A stretch of 64,000 nucleotides of DNA from Chromohalobacter moromii (GCF_023091865.1 NZ_JAHXDI010000002.1:62001-126000); one strand, 5' to 3'. Shown: positions 38,817-47,391, numbered from the stretch's first letter. Program-made: numbers and translations. The notes: generated from the sequence alone by a model not told the origin.

Positions 38817-38848
38817 CTAACGTTAGGTTACACGGCAAGGTGCCGTGT
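38817..38848. promoter_or_regulatory. Palindrome plus hairpin upstream of the first entericidin gene
   Basis: CTAACGTTAG (38817-38826) is a perfect 10-bp palindrome. Three bases further, ACACGGC (38830-38836) and GCCGTGT (38842-38848) form a 7-bp stem. Both lie 35-66 bases upstream of the small gene, in the promoter interval shared with the HIT gene. Confidence 0.4.
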
Positions 38849-38882
38849 TTCCGCTAGGTCAGGGTAATTCCAGGAGAAAAGC

Positions 38883-39011
38883 ATGAAGCGTACAACGGTT
38901 GCGATCTTGGGTTTGCTGTTGCTGGTGGCGCTGGGTGGATGCAATACCCTCCAGGGCGCGGGTGAGGATATCGAGCGTGGCGGTGAAGCGGTTCAGGATG
39001 CCGCTTCCTGA
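38883..39011 (+). CDS. Entericidin-like micro-lipoprotein 1
   Basis: A 42-residue frame that I translated directly. It has a lipoprotein signal (MKRTTVAILGLLLLVALGGC), then NTLQGAGEDIERGGEAVQD. The GAGEDI-x-GGE core is the signature of the entericidin A/B (EcnAB) family, small lipoproteins of the cell envelope. In E. coli, EcnA and EcnB were proposed as an antidote/toxin pair that promotes lysis in stationary phase. An AGGAG site lies 6-7 bases before the ATG. It is too short for most gene finders. A second copy follows 147 bases downstream. Confidence 0.9.
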   Translation: MKRTTVAILGLLLLVALGGCNTLQGAGEDIERGGEAVQDAAS

Positions 39012-39158
39012 ACCGATGTCGTGCAAAGGATGCATGGCGGCGCCAGCTTTGCTACGTTGTGGGCGATCCGCCATGTCGGCGGATAGTGTGGCCCGAGCAA
39101 ACGGGTACATGGACCGGCGGGACCTTTTCCCGCTTGATGACGTGAAGGAGACACGATA

Positions 39159-39290
39159 ATGAAACGGATGCTGGCATTTTCCCTGTTGCTGATGTTCACC
39201 GCTGGCGCAATCAGCGGCTGCAACACCTTCGAGGGCGCAGGCGAAGACATCGAACAAGGCGGTGAAGAAGTGCAAGAAGCCGCTAGCTGA
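39159..39290 (+). CDS. Entericidin-like micro-lipoprotein 2
   Basis: A 43-residue frame (start MKRMLAFSLLLMF, lipobox ISGC, then NTFEGAGEDIEQGGEEVQE). It is a close paralogue of the gene at 38883: the mature parts share the N-T-x-x-GAGEDIE-x-GGE-x-VQ pattern, but this copy is more acidic. An AAGGAG site lies before the ATG. By analogy with ecnA-ecnB, the two may act as a pair, but which would be antidote or toxin cannot be decided. A strong terminator follows. Confidence 0.9.
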   Translation: MKRMLAFSLLLMFTAGAISGCNTFEGAGEDIEQGGEEVQEAAS

Positions 39291-39296
39291 TGCATA

Positions 39297-39340
39297 CCAC
39301 CGCCGTCCCGCCGGGGCGGCGGTGGGTCGGCCGATCTTTT
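39297..39340 (+). terminator. Terminator after the entericidin genes
   Basis: A GC-rich 13-bp stem (39297-39309 with 39313-39325, one T-G wobble) closes on a GCC triloop, and TTTT follows at 39337. It lies just after the second entericidin stop. Confidence 0.7.
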
Positions 39341-39407
39341 CCCCTGTCGCGTCCCCGCGTTCCTTCCTGTTCCGTTTTCGACCTCTTGGCCCCTCTCAGC
39401 CTGCCAT

Positions 39408-40178
39408 CTATGCCATGGCGCCACTCTCGCCGAAAGAAAAACGTCGCTCCAGGCGTTCGAACGCCAAGTCGGTGACGATAGCCAGAAGACCTACCAATAT
39501 GGCACCTTGAATCACGTACGGCAGGTTGTTGCCCACCAAGCCGGCGATGATCGGCGTGCCCAGTGTCTTGGCACCAACCGTGGAGCCGATCGTTGCCGTG
39601 CCGATGTTGATGATCACCGAAACACGCACGCCGGCGATGATGACCCGCATCGCCAAGGGGAGTTCGATGCGCCATAGGATCTGCCAGGCGCTCATGCCGT
39701 TGCCGCGTGCGGCCTCGAGCGTTTGCGAGGGTACGGTGCCCAACCCCGCGACGGTGTTTTGCACCACGGGCAAAAGGCCATAGAGCACCAGCGCCACCAG
39801 GGTGGGGATGAAGCCGAAACCGGCGACTGGCACGACGATTGCCAGCACCGCCGCCGGGGGGAAGGTCTGGCCGATGGCGGCCAGCGTCGACACCAAGGGC
39901 TCGAACTCTCGCCCTGCCGGCCGTGTGACGAATAGTCCCGCTGCAACGCCAACACTCACCGAGATGAGTGACGACACCAGCACCAGGGCGAGATGGGCGA
40001 GCGTCAGATTGAGGAAGCTCTCGCGCTCATACATGGCCGGATCTTGATCGGGAAACAACGCCCGAAATAGTGGCGCCAACTGTTCCATACCCACCACCAG
40101 CGCGATCAACAAGACGCTGAGCAATATCAGTAAAGCGCGGCGCGAGAAAGAGGGGCGGGATAGTGCGCTGACGCTCAT
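39408..40178 (-). CDS. yehW: Osmoprotectant ABC transporter permease (YehW-like)
   Basis: An inner-membrane permease (256 aa) with about six helices and the binding-protein-dependent loop EAARGNGMSAWQILWRIELPLAM. It is of the OpuCB/ProW class. It is the last of four minus-strand genes whose order matches E. coli yehZYXW, the OsmF-type glycine betaine importer. The start overlaps the end of the ATPase gene by 4 bases. The substrate is inferred from the family; choline or another compatible solute is possible. Confidence 0.9.
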   Translation of the reverse strand: MSVSALSRPSFSRRALLILLSVLLIALVVGMEQLAPLFRALFPDQDPAMYERESFLNLTLAHLALVLVSSLISVSVGVAAGLFVTRPAGREFEPLVSTLAAIGQTFPPAAVLAIVVPVAGFGFIPTLVALVLYGLLPVVQNTVAGLGTVPSQTLEAARGNGMSAWQILWRIELPLAMRVIIAGVRVSVIINIGTATIGSTVGAKTLGTPIIAGLVGNNLPYVIQGAILVGLLAIVTDLAFERLERRFSFGESGAMA

Positions 40179-41224
40179 GAGCGATGCCCCATGACGCCCG
40201 ACATCGTTACTTCGCCTAGTAGACGCCCCTCACCATCGAGCACTGGTAACGCCGTCACTCGAAACCACACCATGCGTGACAAGGCCTCCTTCATCGACAT
40301 CTCCGGCGTGGCGGTCCATTCGGGATTGACCACCGTGCGGGCCGTCTCGGACTCGCCTAGACGGCCACCCAGCAGCGCCATGGGACGGTCGTTGGCGTCC
40401 ACCTGCCAGGTGGTCGGAGCACTGGCGATGGCGTTGTTGCGCGTGCGCTGGGCGGGTCGACAATATTCTTCGACCCGGCGCCGCGAGAGTAGCTTGAGGC
40501 CTAAATCGGCGCGTCCGATGAAGTCGCGCACGAAATCGTTGGCGGGTGCGACGAGAAGCTCCGCCGGGCGGTCGTATTGCACCAGTTGACCGGCATTGAG
40601 CAGTGCCACGCGGGAGGCCAAGCGCAAGGCCTCGTCCATGTCATGGGTGACGAAGACGATGGTCTTACCGGTTTGGCGGTGCACGCGTGCCAGTTCGGCC
40701 TGCAAGGTATCGCGCGTCAGTGGGTCGACGGCCCCGAAGGGCTCGTCCATCAATAGCACGTCAGGATCGGCGGCCAGAGCACGGGCCACACCGACACGCT
40801 GCGCCTGACCGCCCGAGAGTTGATGCGGATACTTGTCGTGCAATCCTTCATCATCGAGCTGAAACAGTGCCAGCAATTCGTCGACGCGCTCGGCAATGCG
40901 TGACGACGGCCACTTGAGCAGCTTGGGCACGGTGGCGATGTTGTCCGCGACGCGCCAGTGTGGAAACAGCCCGATCGACTGAATGGCATAGCCGATGCGA
41001 CGACGCAGGCGTTCCGGCGGCAGGGTGGTGATATCTTCGCCGCCCACCAGGATTTTTCCCTCGCTGTGCGCGATCAGGCGATTGATCATCTTCAGCGTGG
41101 TCGATTTGCCACATCCCGATGGGCCGATGAGGACACAGAATTCGCCCTGTTCAACGGTCAGCGAGATGTCGTCGACGACGCTTGTTTCGCCATACCGCTT
41201 GGTCAATCCCTGAAGTTCGATCAT
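40175..41224 (-). CDS. yehX: Osmoprotectant ABC transporter ATPase (YehX-like)
   Basis: The ATP-binding subunit (349 aa) has Walker A GPSGCGKST (34-42), the Q-loop in IGYAIQSIG, the signature LSGGQAQRVGVARAL, Walker B LLMDEPFGAVD and the H-loop FVTHDMDEA. A C-terminal tail of about 110 residues ends in a CBS-type segment (MSMKEALSRMVWFRVTALPVLDGEGRLLGEVT). In OpuA-type importers, CBS domains sense ionic strength, so a similar role is plausible but unproven. The start is 9 bases after the yehY-like stop. Confidence 0.92.
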   Translation of the reverse strand: MIELQGLTKRYGETSVVDDISLTVEQGEFCVLIGPSGCGKSTTLKMINRLIAHSEGKILVGGEDITTLPPERLRRRIGYAIQSIGLFPHWRVADNIATVPKLLKWPSSRIAERVDELLALFQLDDEGLHDKYPHQLSGGQAQRVGVARALAADPDVLLMDEPFGAVDPLTRDTLQAELARVHRQTGKTIVFVTHDMDEALRLASRVALLNAGQLVQYDRPAELLVAPANDFVRDFIGRADLGLKLLSRRRVEEYCRPAQRTRNNAIASAPTTWQVDANDRPMALLGGRLGESETARTVVNPEWTATPEMSMKEALSRMVWFRVTALPVLDGEGRLLGEVTMSGVMGHRS

Positions 41225-41233
41225 CGGTGTTAC

Positions 41234-42445
41234 CTATCGGCGGGTGCCGGCCGGCTTGCTCAGCACGACCAGCATTTGCAGCGTGAAATCGGCGATCACC
41301 GCCAGCACGATGGTCGGAATCGCGCCGAGCAGGACCAGGTCGATGGCATATTGGCCGAGACCTTGGAAGATAAAGGCGCCCAAGCCCCCGGCCCCGATCA
41401 GCGCTGCCACCACCGTCAGGCCGATGGCCTGTACGGTCACGATGCGCAGCCCCGAAAGCATGACCGGCAACGCCAAAGGGATCTCCACGCGCCACAGCAC
41501 CTGGCGCGCGGTCATGCCCATGCCGCGTGCCGCTTCCACGGTGGCGGGTGGGACGCCCTTGAGGCCGGCGTAGGTATTGCGCACCACGGGGAGCAACGCG
41601 TACATCACCAGCGCGATGATGGCCGGCGCGGCCCCGATGCCCTTGATGCCCCATTCGCCGAGCAGAGGAAAGGCGTTGCCGAGTGCCGAAAGCGGTGCGA
41701 CAAGCAGGGCGAACAGGGCAATCGAGGGAATCGTTTGGAAGAAATTGAGCACGCTGAACAGCGTTCCCTGCAGGCGTACGTGGCGATGGGCTAGCAGGCC
41801 CAGTGGCACGCCGATAAGTAACGCCGGCCCCAACGCGGAGCCCACCAGGACCAAGTGCGTGATGAACTGATCACTGAAGTTGTCGCGGATATTGGCATAT
41901 TCGCGCATGATCGATAGATCGTCGAAATGGCCGCTGGCGAACAACATCGCCACGCTTCCCCCCGCGATCAGCATGTAACCCAGGCGCAGTAGCCAGCCGC
42001 TGGAAGCGCGCTGAAAGGCATCGATGGCCGCCAAAGCGCAGCAGAATGCCATTACCCAGAAAGCCGATCCTTGCGAGACCCGCGCCGAAGGCGATTTTTC
42101 GACCAGCGTGCGTTGCGCATAGTCGCCCAGGCTATACAGCGTGATCAGCAATAGCCCCAGGCTGGCCAGCAGGACAACGCCATGGGCGAGCTCACGCGGT
42201 AGCGGGCGTCTCAGCGCCGCCACGGCCAGCACCGCGCTCAGCGCTAGCAGGGCGATCGCCTGCCAGGCTGATAACGCCTCGCTCAGGCCGACGGTCTGTC
42301 CGGAGGCCAAGCGGTTGGGCGACATCGTGGCGAAGGGCAATAGCCAAGCCGCCAGAAGCCCCGCACATAGCAGCGTGACCAAGACGCGATTGGCCACCAG
42401 GCGCGCGCTGGCCGTGTCGCGCGTGGGATTATGAGAAGCAGACAC
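41234..42445 (-). CDS. yehY: Osmoprotectant ABC transporter permease (YehY-like, long form)
   Basis: A larger permease (403 aa). The C-terminal half is a standard six-helix domain with the coupling loop EAARGMGMTARQVLWRVEIPLAL. The N-terminal half adds about four further helices, as in E. coli YehY (about 385 aa). It sits directly after the binding-protein gene (9-base gap), so the four genes form one operon. It pairs with YehW as a heterodimeric channel. Confidence 0.9.
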   Translation of the reverse strand: MSASHNPTRDTASARLVANRVLVTLLCAGLLAAWLLPFATMSPNRLASGQTVGLSEALSAWQAIALLALSAVLAVAALRRPLPRELAHGVVLLASLGLLLITLYSLGDYAQRTLVEKSPSARVSQGSAFWVMAFCCALAAIDAFQRASSGWLLRLGYMLIAGGSVAMLFASGHFDDLSIMREYANIRDNFSDQFITHLVLVGSALGPALLIGVPLGLLAHRHVRLQGTLFSVLNFFQTIPSIALFALLVAPLSALGNAFPLLGEWGIKGIGAAPAIIALVMYALLPVVRNTYAGLKGVPPATVEAARGMGMTARQVLWRVEIPLALPVMLSGLRIVTVQAIGLTVVAALIGAGGLGAFIFQGLGQYAIDLVLLGAIPTIVLAVIADFTLQMLVVLSKPAGTRR

Positions 42446-42454
42446 CGGCAGCCG

Positions 42455-43387
42455 TCAGTCGAGCAGGTCTTGTGATTCCAGGTAATCCTCGGCGACATCG
42501 CTGGCCGGTTCACCATCGACCTGAATGCGGCGGTTGAGGGACTGCAAGGTTTCCCGGTCGAGCCCTTCGAAAACGGGTTCGAGCAGCTCGGGAATCTGCG
42601 GATAAGCATCGAGCGTGGCTTGGCGGATCACCGGCGCCGGTTCGTAGACCATCTGCACGCCTTGGGTATCGTCCATGACTTTGAGATCGGCGGCAGGGAT
42701 GGCGCCGTCAGTGGCATAGACCATGGCGGCATTGGTGCCGCTGGTGTTCTCGGCGGCGGCGCGAATGGTCGCCGCCGTGTTGCCGCCGGAGAGGACGAGC
42801 AACTGGTCTTGGTCGAGCTTGAAATCGTAGGCACGCTGGAAGCTGGGCAAGGCGGCATCGCTTTCCACGAATTCGGCGGAGCCGGCCAGTTTGACCTCAC
42901 CGCCATCGCGTATCCAGGCGGCGAAATCCTCCATGCTGGAGAGATCGTTCTCGTCGGCGATGTCACGGCGCAGTGCGATGGCCCAAGTGTTGTTGGCTGG
43001 CGCCGGCGTGAGCCATACCAGATCGTTGTGTTCCTTGTCGTAGGCGCGAATCTTCTCGTAACCCTCGCCCGAACGTTTCCATGCAGCGTCATCGGTGGTT
43101 TGCGTGAAAAACGCCCCGTTGCCGGTATATTCGGGATAAAGGTCGATCTCGTCTTCGAGCAAGGCACTGCGTACGATGTTGGTCGGGCCGAGCTGAAGCT
43201 TGTCTTCGACGGGAATGTCGGCATGTTCCAGGCGCTGGACGATCATGTTGCCGAGCAAAGCCCCCTCGGTATCGATCTTCGACGAGACGCGCACCGGCTC
43301 GTCGGCGAATGCCGGCGTCAACGACAACGCCAGCCCGGCGGCCAGGCCGAACACGGCGGTGGAGAAATACTTGAAGGTTCCTTGCAT
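42455..43387 (-). CDS. osmF: Osmoprotectant-binding protein (OsmF/YehZ-like)
   Basis: The periplasmic binding protein (310 aa) has a signal peptide (hydrophobic core to ALSLTPAFA-DEP) and the OpuAC-type fold: RVSSKIDTEGALLGNMI, LYPEYTGNGA, and a C-terminal dimer-like repeat of the clamp. It is the first gene of the osmF-yehY-yehX-yehW operon. E. coli OsmF binds glycine betaine weakly and is RpoS-induced; here, in a probable halophile, uptake of compatible solutes is a natural role. The exact ligand is not shown. Confidence 0.9.
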   Translation of the reverse strand: MQGTFKYFSTAVFGLAAGLALSLTPAFADEPVRVSSKIDTEGALLGNMIVQRLEHADIPVEDKLQLGPTNIVRSALLEDEIDLYPEYTGNGAFFTQTTDDAAWKRSGEGYEKIRAYDKEHNDLVWLTPAPANNTWAIALRRDIADENDLSSMEDFAAWIRDGGEVKLAGSAEFVESDAALPSFQRAYDFKLDQDQLLVLSGGNTAATIRAAAENTSGTNAAMVYATDGAIPAADLKVMDDTQGVQMVYEPAPVIRQATLDAYPQIPELLEPVFEGLDRETLQSLNRRIQVDGEPASDVAEDYLESQDLLD

Positions 43388-43441
43388 GATTCCTGGCTCC
43401 TTGGAAATGACGAGCGTCGCGACGGTCCAGCCTTGAGTCTA

Positions 43442-43474
43442 GCATTCTCGGCTCGCGCAGCGAGAGGGAATGCG
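43442..43474. promoter_or_regulatory. Nested hairpin in the osmF/I78 divergent region
   Basis: GCATTC (43442-43447) pairs with GAATGC (43468-43473), and CTCGC/GCGAG (43452-43456, 43460-43464) pair inside. It lies 55-87 bases upstream of osmF and 66-98 bases upstream of the I78-like gene, so it may act on either. Weak evidence. Confidence 0.3.
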
Positions 43475-43539
43475 CCTGGCCTCTAGCGCGCTGCTTGGAT
43501 ACGCTAACGTGTGAGTCCAGCGAATGAAGAGGAGACGAC

Positions 43540-43851
43540 ATGAATAAACGTATTCTGGGAAGTGCGGTGGCAGTGTTTATGCTGGCAGGATGTACTGGCG
43601 GCCCGGCACCAGACGAGGCGCCACCGCCACCGTCGAAGTCACAACGTGATGCTTGCGGTGCCGAGGCGCTTCAGGGCTACCTAGGCCAGCGTGCCACCGA
43701 GCGCACCTTGGCGCGCTTGGAAACGGAGAGCGATGCCGAGCGCGTTCGTGTCATCGGTCCCAATCAGGCGGTGACGATGGATTACCGAGCGGATCGGCTA
43801 AACGTCAAATTCGATGATCAAGACAATATCGTCGAACTCACCTGTGGCTGA
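43540..43851 (+). CDS. I78-family peptidase-inhibitor-like lipoprotein
   Basis: A 103-residue lipoprotein (lipobox LAGC, Pro-rich linker) with the domain of I78 inhibitors. It starts CGAEALQGYLGQRATE and ends RVIGPNQAVTMDYRADRLNV and DNIVELTCG, with two cysteines that can bridge. I78 proteins are small inhibitors of the potato-inhibitor-I-like fold, described against serine peptidases in fungi; the bacterial targets are not known. A GAGGAG site precedes the ATG. It is a single gene, divergent from osmF. Confidence 0.85.
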   Translation: MNKRILGSAVAVFMLAGCTGGPAPDEAPPPPSKSQRDACGAEALQGYLGQRATERTLARLETESDAERVRVIGPNQAVTMDYRADRLNVKFDDQDNIVELTCG

Positions 43852-43865
43852 GCCATGCAGGCCGC

Positions 43866-44471
43866 CTAGCGAAGAATGAAAAATACGCAGGCTGCGGTGA
43901 GCACGCCCATGACGACGTTGAAGCGCCGCCAGGCTTGGGGCGTGGTCAGCCAGTGGCGGATGGCCATGCCGAACCCGGCCCATAGCGAGATGCACGGGAA
44001 AGCTACGATTTCGGCGAGCCCGGCCAGGAGTAGGGCATTCAGCCAGACGGGGCCACCCTCGGGCAGAAAGCCCGCCATCAATGCCAGGCCCATCACCCAC
44101 GCCTTGGGGTTGGCGAACTGAAACGCGGCTGCTTGCCAGAGACTCAACGGCTTTGCCGCAGCAGCGTCGCTGAACTCGGGCGGAGGCGCGGTGGCGATTT
44201 TCCAGGCCAAATACAACAGGTAGGCACTGCCGATCAGGCGTAGTGCGTTTTGCACCACTGGATAGCGCTCGAAGAGCACCCCCAATCCTAGGGCGATGGC
44301 CGTGAACAATACGAAACAGCCCAGCGCGATACCCAGCAGGTGCGGCAGCGTGCGTCGGTAGCCGTAATTGGCGCCCGAGGCGGTCAGCATGACGTTATTG
44401 GGACCCGGCGTGATGCTCATCGAAATCATGTACAGCGCAGCAGGGCCAAGCGCCACCCATCCTTCCAGCAT
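43866..44471 (-). CDS. LysE/RhtB-family amino-acid exporter
   Basis: A six-helix inner-membrane protein (201 aa). The N-terminal MSITPGPNNVMLTASGANYGYRR is the RhtB/LysE signature, and QFANPKAWVMGLALMAGF is the conserved mid block. These exporters release amino acids or derivatives (homoserine, threonine, cysteine, others); the substrate cannot be read here. It is monocistronic and convergent with the I78-like gene. Confidence 0.9.
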   Translation of the reverse strand: MLEGWVALGPAALYMISMSITPGPNNVMLTASGANYGYRRTLPHLLGIALGCFVLFTAIALGLGVLFERYPVVQNALRLIGSAYLLYLAWKIATAPPPEFSDAAAAKPLSLWQAAAFQFANPKAWVMGLALMAGFLPEGGPVWLNALLLAGLAEIVAFPCISLWAGFGMAIRHWLTTPQAWRRFNVVMGVLTAACVFFILR

Positions 44472-44630
44472 GTCGTCCTCAAGTGATCATCGCCGGGAAC
44501 GTTATGCCCCCGCAGACGACCAGCTTGCCGGCCGGATGCCACGACCGCAAGCTATCACGCTGCGTTGCGACCGTACGTGGATTTCGCGTTACGCTAGCAG
44601 TGCCATGCACAACGCGATCAAGGAGGCTTT

Positions 44631-45668
44631 ATGGCCAATGCCGAGGTGCTACAAGAAGGAACGCTGCATTGTTTTCCCACCGGCCTGCGCGACGAAAACG
44701 GCGAGCTGGTCAACGTCGAGGTATCGGCCGTGGTTTACGATGGTCAGCGTCTGATCCTGGCCAGCGACAAGCCGATTCCCGGTGACGCACGCTCGGCTGT
44801 CTTCGCTGTCCCGATCACGGCTGCCGGTCCCGATGATCGCGGTCTGGAATACTTCACGGCGGATGCCATCAAGCGGGCAGTCAAGTACGAGGACTTCGCA
44901 TTGACTGCCGACGGTCGCTACGTGTTGGCGACCACCGGATTCGATCGCATCGACATGGAAAGCCATGCGCTAAATGCCTACAACCATTTATTGATCTGGC
45001 CGCTGGGCGAGCCCGAGCAGGTGCAAGTAGTCGATCCCGACCCGCGTGACGGTGTCGAAGGCTCGCTGGAACTGCGCAACAAGCTGGACGGCGCCATCGG
45101 CTATCCGTATTACAAGATAGAAGGGCTGGCGGCTATTCCGGGGGAGCGTGGTGATGGGCTACTGCTTTTCGGCGTGCGCGAACAAGGCTACTCACACGAA
45201 GACTTCGACTATGTGTGCCGTGTGGTGGGCGCGCATTATACCGTGAATGACCACGGCAACCTGGTGTTCGTCGATGAGCTACGCGAATTCTATAGCTTCT
45301 CTCCCCAGCAGCAGCCTGAGGTACGCTATGACTGCGGCCTGTCCAGCCTGGAGTACGACCCCCATCATCAGCGCCTGTTTCTGCTGACGAGCTTCGAGGT
45401 CGAAGAAGCGGAAGAAGAGCGTATCGGCGGCTACCTCTGGGTAGTGTCACTAGAGGCATTCGCGGCAGGGAAAGCGCCGACGCTGGTGCGCACGATGGCT
45501 GGAGACGCTCTGGAGTTCGGACACAAGGCGGAAGGCTTGGCGATTCTGGATAGCGAGCGCTTGTTCGTGGCCTACGACAACGATCGCGACATGTCGTTGG
45601 GCAGCATCGATGAACGTGACGAGCGCCACGCCTGCGAGGCGCCGTACACCATCTTGAGGCTCACCTGA
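44631..45668 (+). CDS. Unassigned cytoplasmic protein, probable beta-propeller
   Basis: A 345-residue soluble protein without signal peptide, preceded by a strong AAGGAGG site. It repeats short strand-turn units with EGL or SSLEYD-type starts (YKIEGLAAIPG, LSSLEYDPHHQRLFLLTS, HKAEGLAILDSERLFVAYDND), a pattern seen in DUF3616 and phytase-like esterase propellers. I cannot place it in a family with confidence, and catalytic residues are not obvious. It stands alone, convergent with the membrane protein at 45681. Confidence 0.7.
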   Translation: MANAEVLQEGTLHCFPTGLRDENGELVNVEVSAVVYDGQRLILASDKPIPGDARSAVFAVPITAAGPDDRGLEYFTADAIKRAVKYEDFALTADGRYVLATTGFDRIDMESHALNAYNHLLIWPLGEPEQVQVVDPDPRDGVEGSLELRNKLDGAIGYPYYKIEGLAAIPGERGDGLLLFGVREQGYSHEDFDYVCRVVGAHYTVNDHGNLVFVDELREFYSFSPQQQPEVRYDCGLSSLEYDPHHQRLFLLTSFEVEEAEEERIGGYLWVVSLEAFAAGKAPTLVRTMAGDALEFGHKAEGLAILDSERLFVAYDNDRDMSLGSIDERDERHACEAPYTILRLT

Positions 45669-45680
45669 GACCCTGCTGAT

Positions 45681-46685
45681 TCATCGGAGGTCGAGTTCGT
45701 CTCTCCAGCGCTGTACGGCGATCTCGTCCTTGAGCATTTCCAGCGTTTCGATCAACACCTGCTCGGTGACGCGGTCGGTGCGCTGGTCGACGTATAGCCA
45801 GGCATCGATGCCGCTTCCAGCCAGGTCGCCGATGAGGCTCTTGAAACGCGGCGAGCGTAGTCCATCGATGGCTTCGTGGACCACACGGCTGGCGACGTCA
45901 CTCAGGCTGCGTTCCATGGCATGGGCCATATGCTCGCCGATGGGGAGGCGCCTCAGGCGGGAGAGCTCCTGGTTTTCCTCGAGCGTACGGGTGACCAGCG
46001 TCGCCACATAGCGATGCACTTCCTGATGATTCTCGGCATAGCTCTTGTCGACGGTGGTTTCGAGACGCTTGGCGATCTCGTCGACAAGCGCCGCCTTGCG
46101 TGGCTGAATCACCTTTTCCGAGAGACGTTTGGTGAAGTCGTCGCTACGCTGGACTTCCTCTTGCAGACTGCTCAGCAGGCGCGTTGCCACGCGATCGGAA
46201 AGCTCCTCCATGAGCACGCGGTAGTAGCGCTCGAAGAAGGCGTATAGCCCCCAGCGGCGAATGTCGATCGCCCCCAGGCGCTGCAACCGAATCAGCAGCG
46301 AGATGAGACGCAGTACACGCAGGATGCGGAAGCCGCTGATAGGAATGCACCCCAGCACGTCGTACCAGTGCACGAACGGGTAGAAGAACCAGCGTGCGTA
46401 GCGACGTTCGGCGATGGCTACCGCCCAGCCGGCCAGAACATCGAGCAGGAAGATGCTCACGAAGACCAGGTCGATCGTCATGAAGCGCTGGTGAATGGCA
46501 CTGTCATAAGCCTGGTGGAGGCTCGGTGCCAGTGCTTCCAGTCCGGCATTCAGGGGCGGCAAGAGAAACAGACTATCGACGAGCAGCAGCAATAGGTTCG
46601 CCGAGACCAGCACCACGATGGCAATGTCCCAGACGAGGTAAAGGCGCTCGCGTCGGCGCGAGCCAGCGGTGGAAGGTGCGCTCAT
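45681..46685 (-). CDS. Voltage-sensor-like membrane protein without a pore domain
   Basis: A 334-residue protein. Four hydrophobic segments lie at about 18-43, 69-92, 100-117 and 118-138. The last looks like an S4 helix, with Arg at 120, 123, 126, 133 and 136, and acidic residues (Asp20, 72, 82, 109) sit where counter-charges would be. No selectivity filter or S5-S6 pair follows; instead about 195 residues of soluble, mainly helical, charged sequence. Relatives are usually annotated as ion transporters. A proton channel, a voltage-controlled partner protein or a non-gating membrane anchor are all open. ATG 46685 has a CGGAG site. Confidence 0.7.
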   Translation of the reverse strand: MSAPSTAGSRRRERLYLVWDIAIVVLVSANLLLLLVDSLFLLPPLNAGLEALAPSLHQAYDSAIHQRFMTIDLVFVSIFLLDVLAGWAVAIAERRYARWFFYPFVHWYDVLGCIPISGFRILRVLRLISLLIRLQRLGAIDIRRWGLYAFFERYYRVLMEELSDRVATRLLSSLQEEVQRSDDFTKRLSEKVIQPRKAALVDEIAKRLETTVDKSYAENHQEVHRYVATLVTRTLEENQELSRLRRLPIGEHMAHAMERSLSDVASRVVHEAIDGLRSPRFKSLIGDLAGSGIDAWLYVDQRTDRVTEQVLIETLEMLKDEIAVQRWRDELDLR

Positions 46686-46767
46686 CAAATTCTCCGTCGG
46701 CGGCGCCGCGCCACGGCGGCGGCAGGCGTCATGCACGTGGTCACGCTACCAGTTTCGCGGTGGCGCG

Positions 46768-47283
46768 TCAGGGTGCCTCGCGGGTCTCATTGAGATGCGC
46801 CTGGGCGCGCTGCTCTTCCTGCTCCTCTTGCTTGCGCATTTGCTTGCGTAATTTGGCTTTCTCGAAGCGCAGCTTCTGCAGCGGCGTGTCGAGCTGCAGT
46901 TGTGGCACGGGGTTGGGATGCCCTTCGCCATCTACCGCGACCATGGTCAGGTAGCAGCTATTGGTGTGGCGAATCACGCGATCCTGGATCGACTCGGCGA
47001 TGATCTTGATGCCGATCTCCATCGAGGAATGCCCGACATAATTGACCGAGGCCAGAAAGGTGACCAGCTCACCAACGTGTATGGGTTGCTTGAAGCGTAC
47101 TTGGTCCACCGACAGCGTAACGACATAAGAACCGGAGTAACGGCTAGCGCAGGCATAGGCGACCTCGTCGAGCTTCTTGAGAATCGCGCCGCCATGCACT
47201 TTGCCGCTGAAGTTGGCCATGTCGGGCGTCATCAGCACCGTCATGGTGAGTTCATGCTGGCGGGGGAGGTCGTCAGGCGCCAT
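46768..47283 (-). CDS. Hotdog-fold acyl-CoA thioesterase (YciA/BACH-like)
   Basis: A single-hotdog thioesterase (171 aa). The motif NFSGKVHGGAILKKLDEVAYACA includes the expected Asn and Asp region of acyl-CoA hydrolases, followed by VDQVRFKQPIHVGELVTF. The last about 40 residues form a charged helix (KLRKQMRKQEEQEEQ), longer than in YciA. It should release CoA from medium or long acyl-CoAs; chain preference is unknown. Confidence 0.88.
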   Translation of the reverse strand: MAPDDLPRQHELTMTVLMTPDMANFSGKVHGGAILKKLDEVAYACASRYSGSYVVTLSVDQVRFKQPIHVGELVTFLASVNYVGHSSMEIGIKIIAESIQDRVIRHTNSCYLTMVAVDGEGHPNPVPQLQLDTPLQKLRFEKAKLRKQMRKQEEQEEQRAQAHLNETREAP

Positions 47284-47391
47284 GGGTCACAGTCCTACTG
47301 AGGTCGCGGAATGAATAGAGGCGCAAGATGTACCATGTTTTGCCCCGCCTTGTCGCTTCCGTTTGCCGTTCGATGCGCGGGCGGGGCCGGT

